Below are positions 33,069 to 41,678 of a stretch of DNA of 64,000 nucleotides, piece after piece. Numbering within the stretch: position 1 is the stretch's first letter; each line of letters starts with the position of its first letter. The notes below the pieces were generated by a model. It had not been told where the DNA came from. It ran no database searches and was given only the letters and a program-made list of their open reading frames with translations. Both the position numbers and the translations under genes were made by a program. Origin of the DNA: Solibaculum mannosilyticum (GTDB lineage Bacteria > Bacillota > Clostridia > Oscillospirales > Acutalibacteraceae); contig NZ_AP023321.1 of assembly GCF_015140235.1 (NCBI RefSeq), positions 1,912,501-1,976,500 of the forward strand, read 5' to 3'.

Positions 33069-35537
33069 TTATTTCACACGGACTTTTGCTTTCAAAGTGT
33101 TGCTCTGATGATAGGGACGGAACAGCAGGTAGAGAATGGCCGCTACCAGCAGGAAGGCAACTACAGTGAATACATTGAATCCTCCACCGGTGAACAACGA
33201 GCCGATTTGAAAGATACACAGCGATACCGCATAAGCAAAGATACACTGGTAACCAATGGCAAACCAAGTCCATTTTGCACTGTTCATCTCGCGGCGGATG
33301 GCGCCGATTGCAGCAAAGCAGGGTGCGCACAAGAGGTTGAATACCAGGAAGGAATAAGCGGAAATTCCGGTAAAGACCTGTTGCATATTGTTCCAGATCT
33401 GCCAGCCGTTTTCAGCCACTTCATCCAATCCGCCATACAGGACGCCAAAGGTACCAACTACGTTTTCTTTTGCAATCAGGCCGGTGATCGCTGCCACAGC
33501 CGCTTTCCAGTCACCCCATCCCAGAGGTGCAAAGATCCAGGCGATGCCGCCGCCGATGACCGCCAAAATACTATCGCTCATCTCAACCTTGCCGAAGCCA
33601 CCGTCGGTGAAGCCGTAGTTAGAGGCAAACCATACAAAGATCGTAGCGAGCAGGATGATGGTACCGGCCTTCTTGATGAAGGACCAGCCGCGTTCCCACA
33701 TGCTGCGCAGGACATTGCCCACTGTGGGCAAGTGATAAGCCGGCAATTCCATGACGAAGGGAGCGGGATCCCCTGCAAACATCTTGGTTTTCTTCAAAAT
33801 GATACCGGACACCACAATGGCTGCTACGCCCACAAAGTAAGCACTGGGAGCCACCCACCACGCGCCACCGAACAATGCGCCGGCGATCAAAGCAATAATG
33901 GGAAGCTTAGCGCCGCAGGGGATAAATGTGGTGGTCATAATGGTCATCTTACGGTCTCGATCGTTTTCAATGGTACGGGATGCCATAATACCAGGCACGC
34001 CGCAGCCTGTTCCGATCAGCATGGGGATAAAGGATTTACCCGACAGACCAAATTTACGGAAGATACGGTCCATAATGAAGGCGATACGCGCCATGTAACC
34101 GCAGGATTCCAAGAAGGCCAGGAACAAGAACAGTACCAGCATCTGCGGTACAAAGCCAAGTACAGCGCCTACACCGGCCACAATACCGTTGAGCAGCAGA
34201 TCCTGCAGCCAATCGGCACAGTTCACAGCATTCAGTCCATCTTCAATCACTCCAGGAAGGCCTGGTACCCATACGCCATAATCGCTGGGGTCAGGTTCCG
34301 ATGCTTCTAAAGCCGCCTGGAAATCACTGAGAGCCACTGGAAGTTCTTCTTCCACTTCCCCTTCGTCGCCTCGGATTTCAGCTGTGGCAGTCAAATTCTG
34401 AGCCTCAGCCTCGCTCTCAAAGGAATCGATGACCGACTGATCCGGCTCTTCGGATTCCAGGGTTTCCTGCAGGGCGCTGATGTCGATACCAACCGTCTCT
34501 GCAGCTTCCAGATAAGCTGTTATTTTTTCATTTTCAATGGCGTATTCGCTGGAAGCCTCGTCATACTCGGTACGTCCTACACTGCCGAGGAACCATCCGT
34601 CGCCAAATACACCGTCATTGACCCAGTCGGTGGCAAAAGTACCAACCGTAGTGACCGACACGAAGTACACAATAAACATAACCACCGCGAAAATCGGCAG
34701 TGCCAAAAAGCGGTTGGTAACCACACGGTCTATTTTATCAGAAGTACTCAGCTTTTCCTTGCTGTGTTTGCTAAAGCACTTTTTAATAATGGAAGAGATA
34801 TAAGAGTAACGCTCGTTGGTGATGATGCTCTCGCTGTCGTCATCCATTTCATTTTCTATTTTTTGGACCAGAACTTCAACATTGGGCGGTGTTGTGAGAT
34901 ATTCGTTGATCTTATCGTCCCGCTCCATTAACTTGATGGCATAGAACCTCTTCTGTTCCTCTGGGACGCCTGTCAGCTGACCCTCAATTTCATCCAGGAC
35001 AGCTTCCACTTTCTCAGCAAACTTATGGGTCGGCGCCACCTTTGCTTTGCGTTTGGCCAAAGATACTGCTTTCTCAGCCGCATCTTTAATACCAGTCCCT
35101 TTCAGAGCCGAGATCTCAACTACCTCACATCCCAACGCCTTCTGAAGCTGTGCAACATTGATGACATCCCCTCTTTTTTTCACGACGTCCATCATGTTGA
35201 CTGCCATAACGACCGGGATCCCCAGTTCCATCAACTGAGTGGTTAAGTAAAGATTTCGCTCTAAGTTGGTGCCGTCTACAATATTTAAGATCGCATCGGG
35301 ACGTTCTCTGATGAGGTAATTTCGAGCCACCACTTCTTCCAGTGTATAAGGCGACAATGAATAAATACCCGGAAGGTCTGTGATGATGACGTCCTTATGT
35401 CCTTTTAATTTTCCTTCTTTTTTCTCTACAGTAACCCCCGGCCAGTTTCCTACAAACTGGTTGGATCCGGTCAACGCATTAAATAATGTCGTTTTGCCGC
35501 TGTTTGGGTTACCTGCCAATGCAATTTTAATTGACAT
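33069..35537 (-). CDS. feoB: Ferrous iron transporter FeoB
   Basis: An 822-residue Fe2+ transporter. It has an N-terminal G domain with G1 GNPNSGKTT (9-17), G2/G3 GVTVEKKEG and DLPGIYSL, and G4 NMMD. A helical GDI-like spacer follows, then two Gate (nucleoside-recognition-like) halves and the FeoB C-terminal region. A conserved membrane Cys lies in GTGCGVPGIMASRTIEN. Between the first membrane helix and the first Gate repeat lies an acidic insertion of about 100 residues (about 310-415, rich in Glu/Asp) that longer-studied FeoBs lack. It faces outside by topology. GAGGAG precedes the ATG. The promoter-proximal region holds an iron-box palindrome and a terminator separating it from feoA. Confidence 0.96.
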   Translation of the reverse strand: MSIKIALAGNPNSGKTTLFNALTGSNQFVGNWPGVTVEKKEGKLKGHKDVIITDLPGIYSLSPYTLEEVVARNYLIRERPDAILNIVDGTNLERNLYLTTQLMELGIPVVMAVNMMDVVKKRGDVINVAQLQKALGCEVVEISALKGTGIKDAAEKAVSLAKRKAKVAPTHKFAEKVEAVLDEIEGQLTGVPEEQKRFYAIKLMERDDKINEYLTTPPNVEVLVQKIENEMDDDSESIITNERYSYISSIIKKCFSKHSKEKLSTSDKIDRVVTNRFLALPIFAVVMFIVYFVSVTTVGTFATDWVNDGVFGDGWFLGSVGRTEYDEASSEYAIENEKITAYLEAAETVGIDISALQETLESEEPDQSVIDSFESEAEAQNLTATAEIRGDEGEVEEELPVALSDFQAALEASEPDPSDYGVWVPGLPGVIEDGLNAVNCADWLQDLLLNGIVAGVGAVLGFVPQMLVLFLFLAFLESCGYMARIAFIMDRIFRKFGLSGKSFIPMLIGTGCGVPGIMASRTIENDRDRKMTIMTTTFIPCGAKLPIIALIAGALFGGAWWVAPSAYFVGVAAIVVSGIILKKTKMFAGDPAPFVMELPAYHLPTVGNVLRSMWERGWSFIKKAGTIILLATIFVWFASNYGFTDGGFGKVEMSDSILAVIGGGIAWIFAPLGWGDWKAAVAAITGLIAKENVVGTFGVLYGGLDEVAENGWQIWNNMQQVFTGISAYSFLVFNLLCAPCFAAIGAIRREMNSAKWTWFAIGYQCIFAYAVSLCIFQIGSLFTGGGFNVFTVVAFLLVAAILYLLFRPYHQSNTLKAKVRVK

Positions 35538-35591
35538 ACGTTCTCCTCGCTTCCTATTACCATTTCTTGTGACACAAACTTGAGGCTTTTC

Positions 35592-35607
35592 GTTAGTTTA
35601 AGCTAAC
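35592..35607. promoter_or_regulatory. Iron/heme box A, upstream of feoB
   Basis: GTTAG-TTTAAG-CTAAC, a near-perfect palindrome 55 bases before the feoB start. It is one of five sites of the form (G/C)TTAG-N6-CTAAC in the window. It resembles DtxR/MntR-type operators. Confidence 0.75.
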
Positions 35608-35614
35608 CAACAGA

Positions 35615-35648
35615 CTTGAAAAAAGCAAAAACAGAAATCTGTTTTTGC
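35615..35648 (-). terminator. Internal terminator between feoA and feoB
   Basis: An 11-base-pair perfect stem, GCAAAAACAGA (35625-35635) with TCTGTTTTTGC (35638-35648). Read on the minus strand it is followed by C and six T's. It should limit read-through from the feoA genes into feoB. Confidence 0.8.
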
Positions 35649-35660
35649 ACTTCAGCCTCT

Positions 35661-35882
35661 TTACTCCACTTCGATCATTTCTGCATCGGCCTTACGCAGT
35701 GTAAGCTCGTAACCCCGCACAGTAACTTCAATAGGATCGCCTAGGGGTGCCACTTTTCGCACATGTACCGATACCCCTTTGGTTATGCCCATATCCATGA
35801 TGCGTCTTTTTGTCGCACCCTCCCCTTGCAGCTTCACCACTTTTACAGTCGATCCGCATGCAACATCCCTCAGAGTTTGCAT
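35661..35882 (-). CDS. feoA: FeoA-domain protein (proximal to feoB)
   Basis: A 73-residue FeoA, an SH3-like small cytoplasmic protein thought to stimulate FeoB. Hallmarks are GEGATKRRIMDMGITKGVSVHVRKVAPLGDPIEVTVRGYELTLRKADAEMI, close to the family consensus over its whole length. AAGGGG stands eight bases before the ATG. It follows the other feoA-type gene by 20 bases in the same direction, and an intrinsic terminator separates it from feoB. Confidence 0.95.
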   Translation of the reverse strand: MQTLRDVACGSTVKVVKLQGEGATKRRIMDMGITKGVSVHVRKVAPLGDPIEVTVRGYELTLRKADAEMIEVE

Positions 35883-35902
35883 ATTGATTGCCCCTTTCGG
35901 TT

Positions 35903-36112
35903 TTAGATCACAATTTTATTGGCCATTTCACGGCTGATTGCCACTCGGGAATCCTTGATATTGACAATAATATCCCCGTTGATCTTGGAGACCACCATCA
36001 CATCACTGCCTACTACAAAGCCAAGGTTCTCTAAAAATCGACGGACTTCTTCTTTTCCGCCCACTTTTTTGATGCAATTCCGTTCGCCTGGATTTGCCAT
36101 GCTCAACGGCAT
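35903..36112 (-). CDS. Second FeoA-domain protein
   Basis: A 69-residue divergent FeoA-like protein (GKEEVRRFLENLGFVVGSDVMVVSKINGDIIVNIKDSRVAISREMANKIVI). The SH3 fold pattern and the G-x-V-V-x-S-x-I-N-G-D turn are kept. Two FeoA genes in tandem before feoB are common in Clostridia. The ATG at 36112 has GAGGAG eight bases ahead; an in-frame GTG at 36121 would fall too close to that site. This is the first gene after the feoA promoter and iron box B. Confidence 0.9.
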   Translation of the reverse strand: MPLSMANPGERNCIKKVGGKEEVRRFLENLGFVVGSDVMVVSKINGDIIVNIKDSRVAISREMANKIVI

Positions 36113-36156
36113 AATGGTCACTCCTCTTCTTAGCCTTACTGTTTTTTGTCTTTTAA

Positions 36157-36172
36157 CTTAGCTACTACTAAC
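36157..36172. promoter_or_regulatory. Iron/heme box B, upstream of feoA genes
   Basis: CTTAG-CTACTA-CTAAC, located just downstream of the -10 of the feoA promoter. A degenerate sixth copy, AATAG-CATAGG-CTAAC (36182-36197), overlaps the -10 and spacer of the same promoter. Confidence 0.7.
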
Positions 36173-36179
36173 CGTAAAA

Positions 36180-36208
36180 ATAATAGCATAGGCTAACAAA
36201 TCTGTCAA
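36180..36208 (-). promoter_or_regulatory. Promoter of the feoA genes
   Basis: On the minus strand, TTGACA (36203-36208), 17 bases, TATTAT (36180-36185). Box B lies over the expected transcription start, a repression geometry. Confidence 0.7.
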
Positions 36209-36268
36209 GATCTTTTGTCCCATAATTTTGTCGCTTTTCTTTCCTTTTGTTGTCTTGTGTCTATTCAT

Positions 36269-36307
36269 AAAAAAACTGCAGAGCACTTCAAAAGAAATGC
36301 TCTGCAG
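36269..36307 (-). terminator. Terminator of the GH92 gene
   Basis: CTGCAGAGCA (36276-36285) pairs with TGCTCTGCAG (36298-36307). On the minus strand a run of seven T's follows. Confidence 0.85.
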
Positions 36308-36356
36308 CCTATTGCTATGCTTTATTAAGCATATGCTTCGCTGAATCTAAAAGCTC

Positions 36357-39300
36357 TTAGGCCAGGGAAACTGCTTCACAAATGGGAGCAGCATTGGCAC
36401 CCAGGGCAAAGGCTTTGTAGGTGCAGCCTTCGATGAGGGAAATAGTACCGGAAACAGTACCGTCGGGCTCAACCTCTTCAGCGTAGGTGATGGAAACATC
36501 AACCAGTTTGCCTTCAGCATCATAAGCGCCGAGGACAACATTGACTTCCTGGCCGCCTTCGAAGGTGTTGGTGAAGGTTGCGGTGACATTGGCGTCATCC
36601 TTGGAGATGGTCAAAGTCTCAGCAACTGCAGCACCCAAGGCAACGGTCTTGCGGGAAGTGGTGATCTCGTAACCATTTTGATCCTTAGCGGTGACATAAA
36701 CGTCGTCATAATCGCTGATCAGGGAAATGGTAACAGTCTTTGTACCGTCAGCATTAAGTACAGGAGTGGAAATCGTAGCCACGTTACTGATGTCATTGAA
36801 CTGAGGATCTCTCACGATCACGCCAGTAGCATGATTGTCAAGTTTGACCTCAATGTTGTAGACGCCATCCTCATCGGCGACAGACTCCGGAATGGAGATG
36901 ATGTCTTCCGGATAGGACATCAGTTCGATCTCGGACACAGACATGCCCTCAGCACCTGTCATATCAAGACGATAGTAGTTGTAGCTGGTGTCATTAACAA
37001 CTGCGAAGGGTTTCAGCTGACGATCCCAGTCGAAAGCAACATCGGCTCTGGAATCCAGCTCAGTCCATTCCGTACCGTCATTGGAGCCGTACAGCTTCAG
37101 TCCGGTGGGAGCGGATGCCTTGCCAGAGGAAGAAACGGTGTACATCTCGATCTTCTGAGCGACCGGGAAATAGTAAGTCACGGAACCTTCGCCGGAGGTG
37201 GTGGAAGAAGCAGTGGCATTGGTGTTGTCAAACAGGTTGGCAGGATTACTAATACCGGTCACAGAGGCCCAAGGAGTCCGGTGATCATTTTCTCCACCGT
37301 TGGTGGAAACGTTAGACAAAGTACGATCCTTCAGCGGGTTCGGCACATCGGTATCGTCAGCGTCAGTGATCGAGGGAGGAGTGGTGTCGCAAGCCCAATT
37401 GGAGGGGTTCGGGCCCATCTCAAAGACGATTTCCTTGGCGTTCATCAGCTTGTCATAGGTGATGAAGACATCGTCATAAGCTTCGCCGTCAATGGTCATG
37501 CTCTGGATATAGACGTTGTCATGGCTGTTGTTCTTGGCTTCGATGGTGAGCGGGCCATTCTTCATGTTGAGAGTAACCTTGTCGTACAGCGGGGAAGTGA
37601 TGACGTAACCATCGGTACCGGTGCTGATGGGATAGAAGCCCAGAGCACTCATGATGAACCAACCGGACTGCTGGCCGTTGTCGGCGTCACCCGGGAAGCC
37701 CTGGCCGAAGGACCAGCCGGCATAGACACGTTCAAGGATATCTCTGGTCAAAGCCTGAGTCTTATAGGGCTGGCCGGAGTAGCAGTACATGTAGGGGATA
37801 TGATGGTCGGGCTGGTTGGCCTGGCCATACTGACCCAGTTTGGAATCATAATGGTCGACGATGTAGTCACGGGCAGTACCGCCGAGAGTCTCGTCGGTGA
37901 AGAAGGCATCCAGGCGGGCGTTAAAGTTGTCTACGCCGCCGTAGAGGTTGATCAGACCCTGGACATCGCCCAGTGCCTGCCAGGTCATGGTGTAGCCGTT
38001 GGTCTCTTCGTAGGAGGAAACGCTACGGTCATAAGCATTGCCTTGGCCGGCGCCGACGGGACCAGTGGTCAAGCCATTGGGATATTTCCAACGGCCATCG
38101 GTGTAACGGCCGACGAACCAACCGCCGCCGCCATAGTTCCAGACGTTGACGTAGTTCTGAGAGCTGTTCTCAAAGTAGATAGCTTCGTCGGTGTGACCCA
38201 GGGATTCTGCCAGCTTGGATACGCCCCAGTCATTGAGGTAGTTGTCCAAAGCCCAGGACAGGCCCTTGCCTTCCACGCTGTCATCTGTGAAGCCAACGTA
38301 GGGAGCAGCGTCCATACCGGCGCGGCCGGCATAGCCGTCAACAGCGCCAGCGCCGCTTGTTGCATTGCGGGCGTAAACGGAAGCGTTCTTAAGGCTTGCC
38401 ATGTAAGCATTCTCGACGTCAAAGTCGATGCCCTTCATAACAGCATCACCGAAGATGATGTCGGAGCTGGTGCCGACCATGGAGTTACGGCCGCCAACCG
38501 ACAGCCAACGGGCCAGCCAGTCAGAATCGATGTAGTGCTGAACCAAGCCGTTGAGCAGGTCGCCGGCGTAGTCAGGAGTCAGCAGGTTGTAAGCGCTCCA
38601 GGAACCACGGAAGGTATCCCAGAAACCATTGTTGTAATAGAGTTTGTAGCCGGTCTTAACGGTACCGCGGAAGTAGGGGGAATTGTAGCTCCACACCGGA
38701 TCTTCATTGGTGCCGGTATTCTCGGAGTAACCCAGCGGGTCTGCGTACAGACGCATGATGTTGGAATAAAGAGCCACTTTTTCTTCTTCGGAAGCGCCTT
38801 CCACCTGGATGGTGTTCATCAGGTTGTTCCAAGTATCGGTGGTCTCTTTCTTGACTTCGTCAAAGGACTTGTCGCCAACTTCCAGCTCCAGGCTGTGCTT
38901 GGCCTGGTCGGCGCTGATGAAGGAGGTGGCCATCTTCAAAACGACCTCTTCGGTGCCAGCCTCAAACTTGGCATTGCCGCTGCTCCAACCGCCTCCGTTT
39001 GCTGTCTGACTAGGAACCTTATCAAACTCGCCATAGACATACATGGTCTGACGGCCGCCTTCGCTGCCAGTACCACTACCAGTGCCGCTGAAAGTTCCAT
39101 CATCGTTAAAGGTGACGTTACCCAAAACCACTGTGGGGGCCGAAGCGTCGGTCGGGAAGGTGAAGCGGGTGACCGAAGCGTGCTCGGTAGGAGTCAATTC
39201 GATCTTCATGCCGTCTTCCAGGTCAATGGAGAAGTAGTTGGGGTTGCCAACCATGGTGTCTTCATTGTATTGCCTGTTTCTGTTGCTGGTATCGCCGTTG

Positions 39301-40259
39301 GGATTGGCACCAAAGTTAAAGGTACCGAAGTCACCAACCCACTGGCTGGCTCTATGGGAGATGGCCATAGAGGTAAAGCCGTTGTCAGGACGGGGATACC
39401 AGTTGTTGTTACCGCCATTGTAGGGGCCCCAGACGTTAAAGCCATTGGGGGTCATGACGCAGGGCCACTGCAGGCCGCGGGAATACAGAGCCTTATTGTT
39501 GGTACCAACAAAGATATTGGCATACTCAACAGGAGTTTCCTTGGGAGAGGTATCCACTTCGCGGATGCGCAGATCATCGATGTAAGCATCGATCTCATGG
39601 GCAGTACCAGCATCGTTGGTAGCTTTGCCATAGTCGATGATGATCTTATCGATGGTCTTGCCGGCGGCTACTTCGCCGATGTTGCTCTTAACCTGGTTCC
39701 ACTGTTTGGAATACAGGTGGCCGTTTTCACCCTGCTCCTGGCCGGTGATGCCGTGGCCGTACTGGTCAACAGCACCCAGGTCGCTCAGGAAAGTACCATC
39801 GGTGAACTGCAGGTCCATACCGATGTACTGGCTGGTGAATTCCCAGTCAAAGCCGCTGTAGTCGTTGTTTCCGCCGTAGGCGGGCAGGATAACGTAAGAC
39901 AGCTGGGTGTCTTTTGTAACCTTGACGTTGACGTCTTTGTAAATTACATTCTGGGAAGCAGCTGCGCCTTCAGCCGGCTGCTGGCCGGTAACGCGCAGGG
40001 CATATCTTCCCTGCCAGGCGCTGTTGTAGGTGTTCTCTACGCCATAGGCTACCGAGGATTTCTTTGTGCTCAAAGCTCTGCCCATATTCTCGGACGACAA
40101 TACGTTGTCCTCCAACAGGGTGGAACTTTCAGTTCCTTCAAAGGATGATAAAAATTCTTTGTTGGTGTCTTCCGCACCAGCAAAAATTGCACTTGCGGAC
40201 GCACTGGTCGCAAGCAACGCTAAGCTTGCCATAAAAGCTAACGTTCTTTTGAATTTCAT
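36357..40259 (-). CDS. Secreted GH92 alpha-mannosidase with F5/8C domain
   Basis: A 1300-residue exported glycosidase. A signal peptide (about 1-29) is followed by a GH92 N-domain (EYANIFVGTNNKALYSRG onward, near 250) and the GH92 catalytic domain (about 480-960). The C-terminal catalytic Asp lies in GFPGDADNGQQSGWF, and SALGFYPISTGTDGYVI is also a family hallmark. An F5/8C carbohydrate-binding domain (about 1010-1130) and two small beta domains finish the protein; no sortase signal is present. GH92 enzymes are calcium-dependent exo-alpha-mannosidases acting on N-glycans or fungal mannan. GGAGGG stands nine bases before ATG 40259. It is the natural partner of the two exported GH130 proteins at 17-23 kb. 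The linkage cleaved (alpha-1,2, 1,3 or other) cannot be read from sequence. Confidence 0.93.
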   Translation of the reverse strand: MKFKRTLAFMASLALLATSASASAIFAGAEDTNKEFLSSFEGTESSTLLEDNVLSSENMGRALSTKKSSVAYGVENTYNSAWQGRYALRVTGQQPAEGAAASQNVIYKDVNVKVTKDTQLSYVILPAYGGNNDYSGFDWEFTSQYIGMDLQFTDGTFLSDLGAVDQYGHGITGQEQGENGHLYSKQWNQVKSNIGEVAAGKTIDKIIIDYGKATNDAGTAHEIDAYIDDLRIREVDTSPKETPVEYANIFVGTNNKALYSRGLQWPCVMTPNGFNVWGPYNGGNNNWYPRPDNGFTSMAISHRASQWVGDFGTFNFGANPNGDTSNRNRQYNEDTMVGNPNYFSIDLEDGMKIELTPTEHASVTRFTFPTDASAPTVVLGNVTFNDDGTFSGTGSGTGSEGGRQTMYVYGEFDKVPSQTANGGGWSSGNAKFEAGTEEVVLKMATSFISADQAKHSLELEVGDKSFDEVKKETTDTWNNLMNTIQVEGASEEEKVALYSNIMRLYADPLGYSENTGTNEDPVWSYNSPYFRGTVKTGYKLYYNNGFWDTFRGSWSAYNLLTPDYAGDLLNGLVQHYIDSDWLARWLSVGGRNSMVGTSSDIIFGDAVMKGIDFDVENAYMASLKNASVYARNATSGAGAVDGYAGRAGMDAAPYVGFTDDSVEGKGLSWALDNYLNDWGVSKLAESLGHTDEAIYFENSSQNYVNVWNYGGGGWFVGRYTDGRWKYPNGLTTGPVGAGQGNAYDRSVSSYEETNGYTMTWQALGDVQGLINLYGGVDNFNARLDAFFTDETLGGTARDYIVDHYDSKLGQYGQANQPDHHIPYMYCYSGQPYKTQALTRDILERVYAGWSFGQGFPGDADNGQQSGWFIMSALGFYPISTGTDGYVITSPLYDKVTLNMKNGPLTIEAKNNSHDNVYIQSMTIDGEAYDDVFITYDKLMNAKEIVFEMGPNPSNWACDTTPPSITDADDTDVPNPLKDRTLSNVSTNGGENDHRTPWASVTGISNPANLFDNTNATASSTTSGEGSVTYYFPVAQKIEMYTVSSSGKASAPTGLKLYGSNDGTEWTELDSRADVAFDWDRQLKPFAVVNDTSYNYYRLDMTGAEGMSVSEIELMSYPEDIISIPESVADEDGVYNIEVKLDNHATGVIVRDPQFNDISNVATISTPVLNADGTKTVTISLISDYDDVYVTAKDQNGYEITTSRKTVALGAAVAETLTISKDDANVTATFTNTFEGGQEVNVVLGAYDAEGKLVDVSITYAEEVEPDGTVSGTISLIEGCTYKAFALGANAAPICEAVSLA

Positions 40260-40456
40260 CTGCAATTTCCCTCCGTTTCAGTTTGGAATCCTTGCGTTTT
40301 GTTTGCGTTTCAACTGCTTACTTGTATTTGGGCTTCTACAAGCAAACAATGCATCACGCTCCTCTCGCTTTTGGAACTATGCTAACAACATAAGAGTTGA
40401 TCCTTTTTTGCGTTTTGACCAAATAATAAAAAACACACTACCTAAATTACATTGAC

Positions 40457-40485
40457 ATTTTACCATACAGTTTTTTGATTTTCAA
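40457..40485 (-). promoter_or_regulatory. Promoter of the GH92 gene
   Basis: On the minus strand, TTGAAA (40480-40485), 17 bases, TAAAAT (40457-40462), with TGG giving an extended -10. The leader is about 190 bases long. Confidence 0.55.
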
Positions 40486-40816
40486 TAGTCCCCCTCGATA
40501 TTTATTTTCAAAATGCATTTATCGGAAATAAAGAATAAATAACGCCATCTTTTTTGTCTATTTTATCCCAAATAGACATTTGTAAAGGTTGATTTCTAAT
40601 TTTCTTTTGAATCTTTTTATTCCCCAAGAAAAAAAGATGGCTTAGAATGCTATAAAACAGTCTATTTCTTCCCTAAAAACGCAGCGATCTCTTTTGTGAA
40701 TTTGTATGATAACCTCAATTGCTTTTTAGCATTCACCTCTATTTTCCAGAACGTTTTATCTGAATTAGGACTATGGATCGAATTTTAATCCACCGGCTGT
40801 TTTCCCGGCGGATCCA
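40486..40816. other. AT-rich gap with a nested inverted repeat
   Basis: No gene seen. Its main feature is GCCATCTTTTTT (40544-40555) facing AAAAAAGATGGC (40630-40641). Directly inside the left arm is a second hairpin, GTCTATTT (40556-40563) with AAATAGAC (40570-40577). I do not recognise this as a known RNA family. Confidence 0.5.
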
Positions 40817-40873
40817 AAGAAAAAAGGCAATGAGGACATCGTATTCCTTTCAGAAACAATGTCCTCATTGCCT
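40817..40873 (-). terminator. Terminator of the heme uptake operon
   Basis: A 15-base-pair stem, AGGCAATGAGGACAT (40825-40839) with ATGTCCTCATTGCCT (40859-40873). On the minus strand a T-rich run follows. It lies about 30 bases past the ATPase stop. Confidence 0.82.
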
Positions 40874-40901
40874 ATGTCCTATCAGGTTTTCTTGTTTTCT
40901 G

Positions 40902-41678
40902 CTACACAGGGATCACAAAAGGTTTTCCCTCCACGCTGGAGATGGTAAGCTCGACGTCATAAACCGATTTCACCAGTTCAGATGTGATAATCTTTTGGGG
41001 TAACCCTTGGGCGATAATCTTGCCGTCCTTCATGGCTACGATCTCATCGCTGTAGTAAAGGGATTGGTTGATGTCATGAAGCACCATCACGATGGTGATG
41101 CCGTATTCCTGATTGAGTTTGCGTATCAGCTTTAGAATCTGAAGCTGATATCGAATGTCCAAATAGGTGGTGGGTTCGTCCAAAAACAGCACTTTGGTGT
41201 CCTGTGCCAGCGCCATGGCGATCCATACCCGTTGCTTTTGTCCGCCGGATAGTTCCGACACCGGTTTATCCTTATGTTTTACTGTATGGGTGATTTCCAT
41301 GGCCCACTGTACTTTCTCCTCATCCTTCTTTGGATCCGGGGAGATCCCCATATTATGATAAGGTGTACGGCCATAAGAAATCAGCTTTTCCACCGTTAAA
41401 TCGGCAGGGGCTGTATTATACTGGTGTACAATGGATACTTGTTTTGCAAAGTCTTTTAACCTGAAAGCCGTAACGTCCCGATCCCTCAAAAAGATCTGGC
41501 CTGCATCCGGTTTCAAGTTTTTGGTCATCAGATTAAATAAAGTGGATTTCCCGCATCCGTTGGCCCCGATCAGGGTGGTGATGGTGCCCTCATGGAGGGT
41601 CAAGTTGAGTCCATTCAGCACCTGGTGTTTTCCATAGGCAAAGGAAAGGTCCGTGACGGTAAAAATATTATTGTCCAT
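40902..41678 (-). CDS. Heme/iron ABC transporter ATPase (FecE/HtsC type)
   Basis: A 258-residue ABC ATPase of the iron-chelate family. Visible are Walker A GANGCGKSTLF (near 38-48), the signature LSGGQKQRVWIAMALAQ, Walker B VLFLDEPTTYLDI and the switch His in MVLHDINQS. It energises the permease whose gene overlaps it by eleven bases. It is the last gene of the five-gene heme operon and is followed by a strong terminator. Its position with Shp- and IsdE-like genes argues for heme rather than siderophore as cargo. Confidence 0.92.
   Translation of the reverse strand: MDNNIFTVTDLSFAYGKHQVLNGLNLTLHEGTITTLIGANGCGKSTLFNLMTKNLKPDAGQIFLRDRDVTAFRLKDFAKQVSIVHQYNTAPADLTVEKLISYGRTPYHNMGISPDPKKDEEKVQWAMEITHTVKHKDKPVSELSGGQKQRVWIAMALAQDTKVLFLDEPTTYLDIRYQLQILKLIRKLNQEYGITIVMVLHDINQSLYYSDEIVAMKDGKIIAQGLPQKIITSELVKSVYDVELTISSVEGKPFVIPV

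Noticed and set aside
32940-34310. A 456-codon open frame on the plus strand opposite feoB
   Set aside because: No start signal, unusual composition (many His, Gln, Asp from antisense hydrophobic codons) and complete overlap with feoB.
36678-40148. A very long open frame (over 1,100 codons) on the plus strand opposite the GH92 gene
   Set aside because: It mirrors the codon pattern of the real gene, has no ribosome site or recognisable domain, and its product is low in typical protein features. It is an antisense artefact of GC-biased third positions.
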